From Paeniglutamicibacter sulfureus (GTDB lineage: Bacteria > Actinomycetota > Actinomycetes > Actinomycetales > Micrococcaceae): 64,000 bases of DNA. The stretch is from positions 1,278,510 through 1,342,509 of the forward strand of contig NZ_JAULBL010000001.1 of the NCBI RefSeq assembly GCF_030512175.1, given 5' to 3'. Under the pieces are notes generated by a model that worked only from the letters and a program-made list of their open reading frames with translations, had not been told where the DNA came from and did no database searches. Below are positions 53,536-63,188 of the stretch, in pieces. Every line of letters starts with the position of its first letter. Position 1 is the first letter of the stretch. Made by a program: the position numbers and the translations under genes.

Positions 53536-54545
53536 GCATGCAGGCACCGCCGGCGCTCCTGACCCTGGGGCGCATACGTGCCCGCAAGGTTCTCTCCCTG
53601 CTGGGGCGGCGCACGCTCGTGGCGGTTCCGGCCACGGCCGGGATCACCGCCGCGGTCTTCTGGCTCGCCTCCCTCGCCCCCTTCAACCCGCTGGCCCTGT
53701 ACATGGGCTCGCAATACGAACACGCGACCCCGGCGCAACGCGGTGAACTGACCGCGCAGCTGGGGCTCAACGATGCCTGGTACGCGATCTGGTGGCGCTG
53801 GGTTTCCGGCATCTTCCGCGGGGATTGGGGCACCTCCCGGGTCTTCGGCCAGCCGGTGGCACAGGTGGTGTCCGAACGGCTTCCCTACACCGCCTTGCTG
53901 GTGGCCTCGGGGCTGCTCGTGGCCATGGCGCTCTCGGTGGTGCTGGCGGTGGGTGCCGCCCGCCGACCCGGCTCGGCCGCTGACGCCGTCGTGCTCGGCC
54001 TCGTCCACCTTGCCCAGGCCATCCCGCCGTTTGTGCTGGGACTGGCGGCCATCGCCGTCTTCGCGATCGTCCTGGGGTTGCCGGCCGGAGGCGCCGCGTC
54101 GGGAGGGGTGGACCCCACCCTCGGCGACATTGCACTGCACCTGGTCCTGCCGGCGGGCGTGCTGGCGGTGACCCTGCTGCCGTGGCTGGTGTTGAACTTG
54201 CGGGCCTCGGTGCTCGAGGCGCTGGATTCCGATGCGGTGCTGGCCGCGCGCGGACGCGGGCTGGGCGAGTTCACGGTCCTGCGCACCCACGTGTTGCCGG
54301 TGGCACTGCTGCCGTTCATGACGGTGGTGGGTTCGAAGCTGGGCGAACTTGTCACCGGGGCGCTACTCGTCGAGGCGGTGTTCTCCTGGCCGGGCCTGGC
54401 CTCGGCCACGGTGTCCTCGGCGATCGCGGGAGATTTCCCCTTGCTGGCCGCGGTCACCGCCCTGACCAGCGCGGCGGTATTTGCCGGGTCCGCGCTGGCA
54501 GACGCCTGCTACCTCTTCCTCGATCCGCGGGTCAGCGATGTCTAG
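53532..54545 (+). CDS. ABC permease, NikB/DppB type
   Basis: 337 residues from ATG 53532 (ATGA overlap with the binding-protein stop). Six membrane helices, the N-terminal loop GLNDAWYAIWWRWVSGIFRGDWG of DppB-type permeases, and the ATPase-contact (EAA) region AARGRGLGEFTVLRTHVLP. Forms the channel with the following permease domain. Confidence 0.88.
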   Translation: MSMQAPPALLTLGRIRARKVLSLLGRRTLVAVPATAGITAAVFWLASLAPFNPLALYMGSQYEHATPAQRGELTAQLGLNDAWYAIWWRWVSGIFRGDWGTSRVFGQPVAQVVSERLPYTALLVASGLLVAMALSVVLAVGAARRPGSAADAVVLGLVHLAQAIPPFVLGLAAIAVFAIVLGLPAGGAASGGVDPTLGDIALHLVLPAGVLAVTLLPWLVLNLRASVLEALDSDAVLAARGRGLGEFTVLRTHVLPVALLPFMTVVGSKLGELVTGALLVEAVFSWPGLASATVSSAIAGDFPLLAAVTALTSAAVFAGSALADACYLFLDPRVSDV

Positions 54546-56190
54546 GCCCCGCCTGCTTCCCCTTGCCCTGCTCGGCCTGGCCGTCAGCTATGCCGTGTTG
54601 GTCCCGTGGCTGCAACCGCTGGATCCGCGTGCGGTGGACCTGTCCGCGGTGCTGCAGGCACCCTCGGGCCAGCACTTCTTTGGCACCGATACCTTGGGCC
54701 GGGACGTGTGGACCCGTTCCGCCCAGGGCCTGCGGATGTCCCTGTTCCTGGCCCTTTTGGCCTCGGGGTTCTCCACCGTGCTCGGGGTGGGCGTCGGGCT
54801 GTTGGCAGCGTGGCGCGGCGGGCTTGTCGACCGCATTGCCATGCGCTTGGTTGATGCGACGAATGCGTTGCCGCACCTGTTGCTGGCGGTGGTGATTGTC
54901 GCCTTGTGGCGCGGGCAGTGGTGGGCGATCGTGCTGTCCATTGCATTGACGCACTGGACGCAGGTGGCACGGATCGTGCGTTCGCGGCTGCTGGCCGAGC
55001 GCACGGCAGACTACGTGCAGCTCGCCCGGGCCTCCGGCGCGGGGACACCCTTCATCTGGTTCACCCACCTGCTTCCTGCAGTGGCACCGCAGGCCGCCAT
55101 TGCCCTCGTGCTGCAGCTGCCCCATGCCATTTGGCATGAGAGCTCGCTGTCCTTCCTGGGCGTTGGGCTGCCGCCCGAATCCGCATCGCTGGGCCTGCTG
55201 CTGGACGACGCCCGCGGCGGGCTCCTGGCCGGCGCCTGGTGGCTTCTGGTCTTCCCCGCCGGGATGCTGGTCCTGGTCAGCTGGTCCACCGCCGCCCTGG
55301 CGGGCACGGCCGGAACGCGGCGCCTGCGCAGCGGGCCGGCCCGTGCCTTCAGCAAAGGCTCCACGACGCAGCCGGCAACGGCCCCGGCCGTTGCGCGCGC
55401 AATCCCCCACACCGATCCGGACCAATCCCTGGACGGCTCGGCAATCCGGGTCTCCGGCCTGGGCCTCCGGATCCCCTCGACCACCGCCCCCGGGGCAGCG
55501 TCCCTGGTGCTCAAGGGGATCGACTACCGGGCCGAGGCCGGGCGCATCAATGTCATTATTGGCGCCTCCGGGGCGGGAAAGTCCCTGCTGCTGCGCACCC
55601 TGGCCGGGCTGCCGCCCGCCGGCGCAAGTTTCACGGGCAACATCACGGTCGGCGGACGCACGCTCGACGCGGCGGGGCTGGCCGCGGTGCGGGGCACCGC
55701 AACCGTACTGGTTCCGGGCTCGTCCGGCACCGCACTGAACCCCGTGCGGACGGTTGCCTCACAGATGCGCCAAACGCTCAAGGCCGCCAAGAGGCCATCT
55801 TCCTCCGCCGATGCCCTCGCGGCACTGGCGGCGGCGGCCATCGACGGATCCTTGGCCGCACGCTACCCGCACGAGCTTTCCGGCGGGCAGGCGCAGCGGG
55901 TTGCACTCGCCCTGGGCGTTGCCGTCGGCGCGCGGATCCTGCTGGTGGACGAGCCCACCAGCGCCCTGGATTCCGACACGGTTGGCCACGTGGAAACGCT
56001 GCTGCGGTCCCTGGCCGCAGCGGGAACCACCATCGTGATGGTCACCCACGACCTCGAGCTGGCCCGCCGCATCGCGGACCACCTGGCGGTGGTTCAGGAA
56101 GGGCTGGTCGTTGAATCGGGCCCCGCCTCGGAGGTGCTCGGCAACCCGGCGCATCCGGCGACCGATTCGCTGCTGGGGGCGTTGGCATGA
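54538..56190 (+). CDS. fused ABC permease (NikC/DppC type) and ATPase (NikD/DppD type)
   Basis: 550 residues from ATG 54538, overlapping the first permease gene. Residues 1-265 are a DppC-like permease (FFGTDTLGRDVWTRSAQGLR, EAA region YVQLARASGAGTPFIWFTHL, LSFLGVGLPPESASLG). A Pro/Ala-rich linker (270-320) leads into an ABC ATPase at 320-550: Walker A GASGAGKS, signature LSGGQAQRVALALG, Walker B ILLVDEPTSALD and H-loop VTHD. Permease and ATPase are normally separate genes. The fusion is in one frame with no stop. Confidence 0.9.
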   Translation: MSRPRLLPLALLGLAVSYAVLVPWLQPLDPRAVDLSAVLQAPSGQHFFGTDTLGRDVWTRSAQGLRMSLFLALLASGFSTVLGVGVGLLAAWRGGLVDRIAMRLVDATNALPHLLLAVVIVALWRGQWWAIVLSIALTHWTQVARIVRSRLLAERTADYVQLARASGAGTPFIWFTHLLPAVAPQAAIALVLQLPHAIWHESSLSFLGVGLPPESASLGLLLDDARGGLLAGAWWLLVFPAGMLVLVSWSTAALAGTAGTRRLRSGPARAFSKGSTTQPATAPAVARAIPHTDPDQSLDGSAIRVSGLGLRIPSTTAPGAASLVLKGIDYRAEAGRINVIIGASGAGKSLLLRTLAGLPPAGASFTGNITVGGRTLDAAGLAAVRGTATVLVPGSSGTALNPVRTVASQMRQTLKAAKRPSSSADALAALAAAAIDGSLAARYPHELSGGQAQRVALALGVAVGARILLVDEPTSALDSDTVGHVETLLRSLAAAGTTIVMVTHDLELARRIADHLAVVQEGLVVESGPASEVLGNPAHPATDSLLGALA

Positions 56191-56882
56191 GCCTGGAGCT
56201 CGCGGACGTTTCCTACACCCACCCCGGCACCGCACCGACATCCGGGAAGCTGCTCGAGGCGTTGAACCTGCGGGTCGGAGCAGGCGAAATCACGGGGCTT
56301 GGCGCCCCCTCTGGGGCGGGCAAATCGACGTTGCTACGCATCGCCGCGTTGATGACGCCCGCGGCTTCCGGGGCCGTGCTCGTTAACGGCCAGGCATTTG
56401 CACCAGGTACCCCGGTCCCGCCTCGGGTGCGCCAGTCCATTGGCATGGTCCTGCAGTCCCCGCGTGCCGCCGCCGATCCTCGGCTGCGCCTTGACGCATT
56501 GATTTGCGCCCCGCTGGCCATCCGCGACCGCACCCTGCGCCCGCAACCACGTCGCCATGCCAAACTGCTGGCCGAGCTGGCCGAGGCGGTGCAATTGGAT
56601 CCGGCACTGCTGCGGCACTATCCGCACCAGGTCTCGGACGGGCAACTCCAGCGGGCCATGGTGGCCCGTGCCCTGGCACTGGATCCGGAGGTGCTGATCT
56701 GTGACGAGCCAACCGCCCAACTCGACGCCGGGACCAAAGCCGTCATCCTGGAGTTGTTGTCCGTCCGCGCCGCGGCCGGCGCCGCCGTCCTCATCGCCTC
56801 GCACGACCGCGCCGCGCTGTCCAGGGTTGCCCACACCATGGTGGACCTCGCAGACGTCAACCACGCCGGATGCCCTTCCTGA
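56187..56882 (+). CDS. ABC transporter ATPase, NikE/DppF type
   Basis: 231 residues from ATG 56187 (ATGA overlap). Walker A GAPSGAGKST, Walker B VLICDEPTAQLD and H-loop IASHD are complete. The signature is VSDGQLQRAMVARALA, with Asp replacing the second residue of the usual SGGQ. It pairs with the fused ATPase domain to energise the transporter. Last gene of the five-protein system; it ends convergently 12 bases from the next gene. Confidence 0.88.
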   Translation: MSLELADVSYTHPGTAPTSGKLLEALNLRVGAGEITGLGAPSGAGKSTLLRIAALMTPAASGAVLVNGQAFAPGTPVPPRVRQSIGMVLQSPRAAADPRLRLDALICAPLAIRDRTLRPQPRRHAKLLAELAEAVQLDPALLRHYPHQVSDGQLQRAMVARALALDPEVLICDEPTAQLDAGTKAVILELLSVRAAAGAAVLIASHDRAALSRVAHTMVDLADVNHAGCPS

Positions 56883-56894
56883 CGGGCACGAGGC

Positions 56895-58001
56895 TCAGGG
56901 CTTGTCGGCGGTCGATTCCGACTCGTTCCTCCCGGGATCGGGACCAGCCACCCGCACCGGCAAGGGAGCCTGCCAACGCCGGGAGCCGGGCCCGGCGTTC
57001 CGGGCGGGGTCGCCAACCGCCTTCAGAAGGAGCTTCACGTCCGTGCTCAACGCCTCGTAGAACGGAACCTCGATCCATCGCCGAACGGCGCCCAAAGCAC
57101 CAAGAACGACAAAACCAGTCAACAATTTGTCGGCCAGGGAATGAACCAGGTTCGACCCCAAGACGGCAAGGTACAAGGAATTGCCCATCGCCGCGAGATT
57201 CCGGGTTGTCGACTCCGATGCGTGGCCGGTTCCGCCGTTGAACAGCAGGACCAGCAAGGCGGATGCGACCAGCGAACAGCTGAGGGCAACGAGGACATTG
57301 AGCAACACGTACCTGGGGAAGGTTTGGCACAGTCGAAGGCGCCGCGCACCGTATCCCCACACCAAGGCGCCGGCAATGTTGACCAGCGCGAAGGCAATCG
57401 ACGACGAGTCGGTGATGGCCAAGCCAATCGCGTTGGTGGTCAGCCCCACGGCCACGCCTGCCCAGGGGCCAAGCACAATGGCGACGATGGCCGTGCCCAC
57501 CATGTCGAAATAGAGCGGCAACCCCAACCAGGCCACCAGCGTGAATCCCAGGACGTTCAAGCAAACACATGCCAGAAGAAGCATGAGTTTCCGACGTCGC
57601 GCCGGAACCGCCGCCTCAGCCACGGCCGACTGCGGAGTTGCTGGTTCCGCTTCGGCGTCCGGCATCGCGGCGGGAACTTCCCGCGGGTTGCGCCTGGCAT
57701 GAAGGCAACGGTGTTCCCACTGGGCGACCTCGGCTTCGGACGCCCCCAGGACGCGCGCAATTTCACCGACGAGCTGTGGGTTGACTCGCGTTCGCCCGGT
57801 CCGGAATGCGTCGTAGACCGTGGTGCGGGCGGGACGGGCGTTGCCGGCATCCACGCCGCCGAGCTCCCTGTGGGCCGCAATCCGGCGGACTATCTCGGCA
57901 TAGGAAATATCACCGGCGGCGAAACGCAATACCTGCAAGTCATGGGCGATTTCATCGTATGAGCTCGCCGGGCGCTCCGCTGCAGGGGGTTCGTCAATCA
58001 T
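56895..58001 (-). CDS. HTH domain fused to a six-helix membrane domain (ECF S-component or sensor-like)
   Basis: 368 residues from ATG 58001 (AGAGGA site). Residues 15-105 form an XRE-like HTH region (FAAGDISYAEIVRRIAAH, TVYDAFRTGRTRVNPQLVGE). A Pro/Ala linker follows. From about 137 to 310 there are six hydrophobic segments with LPLYFDMVGTAIVAIVLGP and AGVAVGLTTNAIG, the pattern of ECF S-components and some membrane sensor domains. The C-terminal tail is soluble. A DNA-binding domain joined to such a membrane domain suggests a one-component membrane regulator or a mis-fused transporter part. Being convergent with the nickel ABC genes does not show a link. Confidence 0.65.
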   Translation of the reverse strand: MIDEPPAAERPASSYDEIAHDLQVLRFAAGDISYAEIVRRIAAHRELGGVDAGNARPARTTVYDAFRTGRTRVNPQLVGEIARVLGASEAEVAQWEHRCLHARRNPREVPAAMPDAEAEPATPQSAVAEAAVPARRRKLMLLLACVCLNVLGFTLVAWLGLPLYFDMVGTAIVAIVLGPWAGVAVGLTTNAIGLAITDSSSIAFALVNIAGALVWGYGARRLRLCQTFPRYVLLNVLVALSCSLVASALLVLLFNGGTGHASESTTRNLAAMGNSLYLAVLGSNLVHSLADKLLTGFVVLGALGAVRRWIEVPFYEALSTDVKLLLKAVGDPARNAGPGSRRWQAPLPVRVAGPDPGRNESESTADKP

Positions 58002-58728
58002 TCAGTCCTCTTTAGCTACCGCCGCGTGCATGCCGCACAAGGCCCCACCTGAATATTAGGCACCCGGTGACCCCAGCCGGAAAGCCGTTACGTCCCGTTC
58101 GGAATATCCGGCTTTGTTCGGGGTTGTTCGAGAACTCGCTGGCCGCGCTTTTCCACTTGTCGCGTCAGCTAGTTTGGTACTTGATGGGGGCACCCGGGCA
58201 CAGGTGCCGCCCGCCCTGCGGCCCGAAGCCGTGCATCCGGCTCGTTGGACTTCCCGTTGCAGCCTTGGGGGCAGCAGGGGGGATCGGCGCCACCAAGGAA
58301 GCAAATCACGCAGTGCACCACGGAGGGGCGATCATGCTTGTTGTCGCGGATCTTGCGGGGTGGCTGGCCCTGGCCAACGGCAGCCGGGGAGCATCCTCGA
58401 ATATTCCACTTTTCGATATATTCCCCACGTGGAATTTGCCGTTCTGGCGATCGAGCACCAACGTCCGGGTGCCGATATCCACGGCAGTATTCGATGACGG
58501 GGAACGTGTGGCCACTAACCGCTTTGAAGCGGCTCGGGTTCAGACCTAAGACGGTCCCGTGACCGTTACCTCCGTACTCGGCACGACCAAACTTGGGGGC
58601 GTGCCGAGCACAGAGATGACGATTTTCGACAGGTAGGCGGCCTCCGGGACGGGTTGGGATACCTGGGCGCATACCGCCACGCAGGACGCGCGTTGCCTGC
58701 ACCGCAAACGCACAGGTGGGGCACGCCC
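58002..58728. other. 727-bp gap before the end of the urease operon
   Basis: Several short frames exist but none is convincing. It holds an AT-rich inverted repeat ATTCCAC (58403-58409) / GTGGAAT (58429-58435) and the hairpin listed separately. It may contain promoter elements of the HTH/membrane gene and the urease terminator, or the ruins of a lost gene. Confidence 0.5.
58577..58608. terminator. hairpin downstream of ureD
   Basis: Perfect 9-bp stem CTCGGCACG / CGTGCCGAG with a 14-base loop, about 120 bases past the ureD stop in the direction of transcription. There is no T tract. Confidence 0.5.
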
Positions 58729-59625
58729 CTAGTACTTGCGCAGGTTCAGCGGCTTTTGGCCCCTCAGGTGGTGGCGCAGCTCGTCGACCACGGACATCAG
58801 GACCGCAGTGATGGCCTCGGTGGAGTTCGACAGGGCACGCACGGCGACGCCCGGGCCCGGCACCTTGCTGATCCCCAGATGCACCTCGGTGCGCTGCGCC
58901 TTCCCGGTTCGGTAAGCCAGGTCGCGGATGCGCTCGACGTCTCCGGAACCGATGTTCGCATCGATGGCCAGCAGCATTCCCACGTGCGTGTAGTCCTGCA
59001 GGAAGAGCAACGAATCCAGCGAGTCCGCTCCCGGGCGCACCAGCAGGTTGTCCAGCACCGCCAGGCGGCCGTCCACGCAGACCTCGGTTCGCAGGCGCAC
59101 CTCGTCGTAGCGGAAGAGCTTCCCGTCCGGGCTCCACCCCGGGGTGAGCACCTCGCAGAAGAGCAGGCTGGAATCCCGGTGCATGTCCACCGTGGTGAAC
59201 TGCCGGTAGTCGGCCCCGCGGTAGGCGATGAGCTGGTCGGGCACGTATTCGAGCACCGCCCCGGCGTCCAGGCGCACCACCAGGTCCTGGCGGGCAAAGG
59301 TGCCGGGGGTCTTGTACACCTTGGTGGCCGACTGGGTGGTCAGCAGCAGCGAGGCGCCTTCGTCCACAGAGACCTCGATGCCGTAGTTGTCCCCGCCGAG
59401 GTAGCCGCCGCCGGGGTTCACGATGGTGTAGCAGACCTGTGCCGTGTCATCAAGGTAGTGCGGCCGCAGGATCCGCAGGGCGCCCTGGTGGTACTGCCGG
59501 GTGGCGATCGCCTTTCCGGCGCGGTTCCCCACCTGCAGGCGCAGCTCGCCCACGAGCTTGGTTCCCGCGAAGGGCGAGGGCCCCAGCTCCTTGATGGCTG
59601 GCTGCTCGGGCATTCTCGGTGCCAT
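58729..59625 (-). CDS. ureD: urease accessory protein UreD/UreH
   Basis: 298 residues. UreD signatures: QYHQGALRILRPHYLDD, NPGGGYLGGDNYGI, LLTTQSATKVYKTPG and a C-terminal VRALSNSTEAITAVLM. It forms the UreD-UreF-UreG complex that carries nickel into the urease active site. Last gene of the operon, 5 bases after the ureG stop. Confidence 0.93.
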   Translation of the reverse strand: MAPRMPEQPAIKELGPSPFAGTKLVGELRLQVGNRAGKAIATRQYHQGALRILRPHYLDDTAQVCYTIVNPGGGYLGGDNYGIEVSVDEGASLLLTTQSATKVYKTPGTFARQDLVVRLDAGAVLEYVPDQLIAYRGADYRQFTTVDMHRDSSLLFCEVLTPGWSPDGKLFRYDEVRLRTEVCVDGRLAVLDNLLVRPGADSLDSLLFLQDYTHVGMLLAIDANIGSGDVERIRDLAYRTGKAQRTEVHLGISKVPGPGVAVRALSNSTEAITAVLMSVVDELRHHLRGQKPLNLRKY

Positions 59626-59630
59626 CCTCC

Positions 59631-60242
59631 CTAGCCCAGGTCCAGCATCAGCACCTCGTGCTTGAGCCAGTCGATGACGGTGTCCAGTCCCTCGTCGGTC
59701 TTGAGGTTGGTGAAGCAGAACGGCTTGTCCCCGCGGAATTCCTTGGAGTCGCGCTCCATCACCGACAGGTCGGCGCCCACGTAGGGGGCCAGGTCGGTCT
59801 TGTTGATGATGAACAAATCGGACTTGATCATGCCCTGTCCGGCCTTGCGCGGGATCTTCTCGCCCTGGGCCACGTCAATGATGTAGACGGAGAAGTCCAC
59901 GAGTTCCGGGGAGAACGTCGCGGAGAGGTTGTCTCCCCCGGACTCGACGAAGATGACCTGCAGGTCCGGGTGCTTGGCCTTCAGTTCCTCGATGGCCGCG
60001 GAGTTCATCGAGGTGTCCTCGCGGATCGCGGTGTGCGGGCAGCCGCCGGTCTCGATGCCGACGATCCTATCCAGCGGCAGCACGCCGTTGGCCGCCAGGA
60101 TCTTGGCGTCCTCGATGGTGTAGATGTCGTTGGTGATCGCGGCCATCGACACCTCGTCGTTCAGCCTGCGGGTGATCCGCTCGATCAGCTGGGTCTTGCC
60201 CGCTCCCACGGGTCCGCCGATGCCAATGCAAATCGGTTCCAT
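59631..60242 (-). CDS. ureG: urease accessory GTPase UreG
   Basis: 203 residues from ATG 60242, six bases after AAGGAG (an adjacent ATG at 60245 is too close). P-loop [12 protein letters not shown], the nickel-site motif [30 protein letters not shown] and the guanine motif [13 protein letters not shown]. It hydrolyses GTP while delivering nickel to apo-urease. Confidence 0.96.
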   Translation of the reverse strand: MEPICIGIGGPVGAGKTQLIERITRRLNDEVSMAAITNDIYTIEDAKILAANGVLPLDRIVGIETGGCPHTAIREDTSMNSAAIEELKAKHPDLQVIFVESGGDNLSATFSPELVDFSVYIIDVAQGEKIPRKAGQGMIKSDLFIINKTDLAPYVGADLSVMERDSKEFRGDKPFCFTNLKTDEGLDTVIDWLKHEVLMLDLG

Positions 60243-60290
60243 CATGCACTCCTTCTGTCGTAGGTTTCTCGCGCCGCATGTCACTGCCGG

Positions 60291-60992
60291 TCAGGACATG
60301 AACATGCGGGCGCGCAGGTGTTCGTGGCGCATCTGCGCAATTTCCAGGCCAGGGGCAGCCGCTCCCAGGTCCTGGAGGTCCAGGGCGAAGATCTTCTCCA
60401 CGGCCGCCAACACCGGGGCGTGCATGGCACGCAGCACCCGCTGCCCGGCGTTCTGCCCAATGGGGATCCCGCGGATCGCGTTCTGCGTCAGCGAGGTCAC
60501 GGTGGAGAACAGGTAAGCCGCAACGGTGTCGGCGCACGGGGCGCCGGCGCCGCGCGCGCCCAGGGCAAAGGCGATGCCCGGGTGCCCGAAACAGGTGCCG
60601 GAGGCCACCTGCTCCCGGTAGTCCTCGAGCTCCTTGGTGGGGAAGACGCTGGTGGCCACGTGCAGCATGCGCGCGCCCATCTTCACCCCTGCCTCGCGGA
60701 TCTGCCGCGGCACGGCCGAGGCATGGACCAGCGCATCAATCCGCGCCAGCTCCTCTCCCCCGGCAGCCTCGTGGGCCAAGCGCACCGCCAGCCCGTCGGT
60801 GTAGGCCAGGGACTGTGCGATGAACTTCTCGAGCCACAGCGTGAAGCTGGCCTCATCGTGCACGGTCCGGGCGTCCAGGTAGCTTTCCAGGCCCAGGGAG
60901 TGGCTGAAGGCGCCGGTGGGCAGCGCCGAGTCGGTCAGCTGCAGCAGCGTCAGCAGGTGGCCCGGCCCGGGGCTAGTGGGTGTGTTCGGCAT
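60291..60992 (-). CDS. ureF: urease accessory protein UreF
   Basis: 233 residues, all-helical. LLQLTDSALPTGAFSHSLGLE is the family hallmark, and ARMLHVATSVFP with CFGHPGIAFAL follow. It is the GTPase-activating and scaffold partner of UreG. It overlaps the ureE end by 20 bases, so translation is coupled. Confidence 0.94.
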   Translation of the reverse strand: MPNTPTSPGPGHLLTLLQLTDSALPTGAFSHSLGLESYLDARTVHDEASFTLWLEKFIAQSLAYTDGLAVRLAHEAAGGEELARIDALVHASAVPRQIREAGVKMGARMLHVATSVFPTKELEDYREQVASGTCFGHPGIAFALGARGAGAPCADTVAAYLFSTVTSLTQNAIRGIPIGQNAGQRVLRAMHAPVLAAVEKIFALDLQDLGAAAPGLEIAQMRHEHLRARMFMS

Positions 60993-61446
60993 GGCGGAAC
61001 GGCACCGGCATCACGCGTTCCTGGCGCTGGAACGGCGTCTTGTGGTGCTTGAGGAAATCCTCGACGGTGTGGTCGTATTGCACCACCATCACCGCCGCGC
61101 CATAGTCGGAATCGGCGTCGAAGAACTGCGCCTGCAGGTGGCGGTTGCCCAGGGCGTGCGCCACCTGCCCCATCTCGAAGACGCTGCCCGGGGCAATGAC
61201 CAACACGTCGGTGGGAAGCACCGAGACGGTGATGATTTCCTTCTCGTTGCGCAGCAGGATGTCGCCGTCCTGAAGGTCCGCGCCCGGGGCCAGGCGGATG
61301 CCCAGCTCCCGGCCGTGGTCGGTGGTGACGCGCTGGATGCGCTTGACCAGGGCTGCGGAGGGCAGCACGACTTTTTCCTCGTGCAGCTTTGCCAGTTCGG
61401 CCTCGGGGACATCGCGTTTGTTGCCCGAAAGCTGCTCGATGATCAT
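60973..61446 (-). CDS. ureE: urease accessory nickel chaperone UreE
   Basis: 157 residues. The N-terminal domain (SALVKRIQRVTTDHGRELGIRL) and the nickel-binding domain (VAHALGNRHLQAQFF, YDHTVEDFLKHH) are present. The C-terminus has a short His tail (RHAEHTH) rather than a long poly-His run. It donates nickel to UreG. Confidence 0.94.
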   Translation of the reverse strand: MIIEQLSGNKRDVPEAELAKLHEEKVVLPSAALVKRIQRVTTDHGRELGIRLAPGADLQDGDILLRNEKEIITVSVLPTDVLVIAPGSVFEMGQVAHALGNRHLQAQFFDADSDYGAAVMVVQYDHTVEDFLKHHKTPFQRQERVMPVPFRHAEHTH

Positions 61447-61475
61447 GGAACTCCTTTGAAATGCTCGACGTCGGC

Positions 61476-63188
61476 TTAGAAGAGGAAGTAGCGCTGGGCC
61501 ATGGGCAGCACGCTGGAGGGCTCGCAGGTGGCCAGCACCCCGTCCACGGTGACCTGGTAGGTCTGCGGGTCGACTTGGATGTCAGGGGTTTCCCCGTTGA
61601 ACTTCAGGTCGGACTTGGTCAGCGTCCGGATGCCTGAAACCGGCCGGATGACCTTGCGCAGCCGCAGGCGCTCGGGCACGCCCTCCTCGATGGCCGCCTG
61701 GGACAGGAAGGTGATCGAGGAGTGGTGCACCGCGGTGCCCAGCGCGCCGAAGTTGGCGCGCAGCGTGCGCGGCTGCGGGGTGGGGATCGATCCGTTGGAG
61801 TCCCCCATGAGCGACTGGACGATCAGCCCGCCCTTGATGACCATGTCCGGCTTCACCCCGAAGAACGCGGGATCCCAGAGCACCAGGTCGGCGAACTTGC
61901 CTTCCTCGATGCTGCCGATGGAATCGGCGATGCCGTGGGCGATGGCCGGGTTGATGGTGTACTTCGAGATGTAGCGCTTGAGCCGGAAGTTGTCTCCCAC
62001 CTCGGGGTCGCCCTCCAGCTTGCCGCGCTGGCGCTTCATGGCGTCGGCGACCTGCCAGGTGCGCAGCACCGTCTCCCCGACGCGTCCCATGGCCTGGGAG
62101 TCGGAGGAGGTCATGGAGAACACGCCCATGTCGTGCAGCACGTCCTCGGCCGCAATGGTCTCGGCGCGGATGCGCGAGTCGGCGAACGCTACGTCCTCCG
62201 GGATGTCGGCGTTGAGGTGGTGTGCCACCATGAGCATGTCAAGGTGCTCGTCCACGGTGTTGTTGGTGTACGGCAAAGTGGGGTTGGTGGAAGCCGGCAG
62301 CACGTTGGGCAGCCCCGCCATGCGGATGATGTCCGGTGCGTGGCCGCCACCGGCACCCTCGGTGTGGAAGGTGTGGATGACCCGCCCGTCGATGGCCGCG
62401 ATGGTGTCCTCCACGAAGCCGCACTCGTTCAGCGTGTCGGCGTGGATGGCGATCTGCACGTCGAATTCGTCGGCGATCTTCAGCGAGTTGTCGATCGAGG
62501 AGTGGGTTGCTCCCCAGTCCTCGTGGATTTTCAGGCCGATGGCGCCGGCGCGGATCTGTTCGGCCAGCGGGCCTCTGGCGCTGGCGTGACCCTTGCCCAG
62601 GAATCCGATGTTCATGGGCAGGTTTTCAACAGCCTGCAGCATCCGGGAGAGGTGCCAGGGGCCCGGGGTCACTGTCGTTGCCTTCGAGGCATCGGAAGGC
62701 CCGGCGCCGCCGCCGATCATGGTGGTGACCCCCGAGGCCAGGGCCACCGGAACCTGGTCGGGGCTCACAAAGTGGATGTGGGTGTCGATGGCGCCGGCGG
62801 TCAAGATCTTGTGCTCGCCCGCAATGATGTCGGTGGCCGCGCCGATGGTGATGTTCACCCCGTTGGTGATGTCGGGGTTGCCGGCCTTGCCGATCTTGAA
62901 GATGTGGCCGTCGCGCAAGGCGACGTCGGCCTTGTAGATCCCGGTGTAGTCCAGCACCACCACGTTGGTGATGACGGTGTCCGGGATGTCCTGATCGCGG
63001 GTCATCTGGCCGTTTTGGCCCATGCCGTCGCGGATGACCTTGCCGCCGCCGAAGACGACTTCGTCGCCATAGTTGGTGTAGTCGTGCTCGATCTCGGCCA
63101 GCAGCTCGGTGTCGGCCAGGCGAATGGCGTCGCCGGTGGTGGGTCCGTACATCTCCGCATAGTGCTTGCGGCTCATTTCAAAGCTCAT
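61476..63188 (-). CDS. ureC: urease alpha subunit
   Basis: 570 residues, full length. Nickel and catalytic residues are all visible: [10 protein letters not shown] (two His), [10 protein letters not shown] (the carbamylated Lys), [32 protein letters not shown] (catalytic His) and [15 protein letters not shown] (flap and Asp). It hydrolyses urea to ammonia and carbamate. Overlaps the ureB stop by four bases. Confidence 0.97.
   Translation of the reverse strand: MSFEMSRKHYAEMYGPTTGDAIRLADTELLAEIEHDYTNYGDEVVFGGGKVIRDGMGQNGQMTRDQDIPDTVITNVVVLDYTGIYKADVALRDGHIFKIGKAGNPDITNGVNITIGAATDIIAGEHKILTAGAIDTHIHFVSPDQVPVALASGVTTMIGGGAGPSDASKATTVTPGPWHLSRMLQAVENLPMNIGFLGKGHASARGPLAEQIRAGAIGLKIHEDWGATHSSIDNSLKIADEFDVQIAIHADTLNECGFVEDTIAAIDGRVIHTFHTEGAGGGHAPDIIRMAGLPNVLPASTNPTLPYTNNTVDEHLDMLMVAHHLNADIPEDVAFADSRIRAETIAAEDVLHDMGVFSMTSSDSQAMGRVGETVLRTWQVADAMKRQRGKLEGDPEVGDNFRLKRYISKYTINPAIAHGIADSIGSIEEGKFADLVLWDPAFFGVKPDMVIKGGLIVQSLMGDSNGSIPTPQPRTLRANFGALGTAVHHSSITFLSQAAIEEGVPERLRLRKVIRPVSGIRTLTKSDLKFNGETPDIQVDPQTYQVTVDGVLATCEPSSVLPMAQRYFLF

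Noticed and set aside
58067-58562. Short plus-strand frames in the nickel-urease gap
   Set aside because: No ribosome site, no family resemblance, and several overlapping frames of equal quality.
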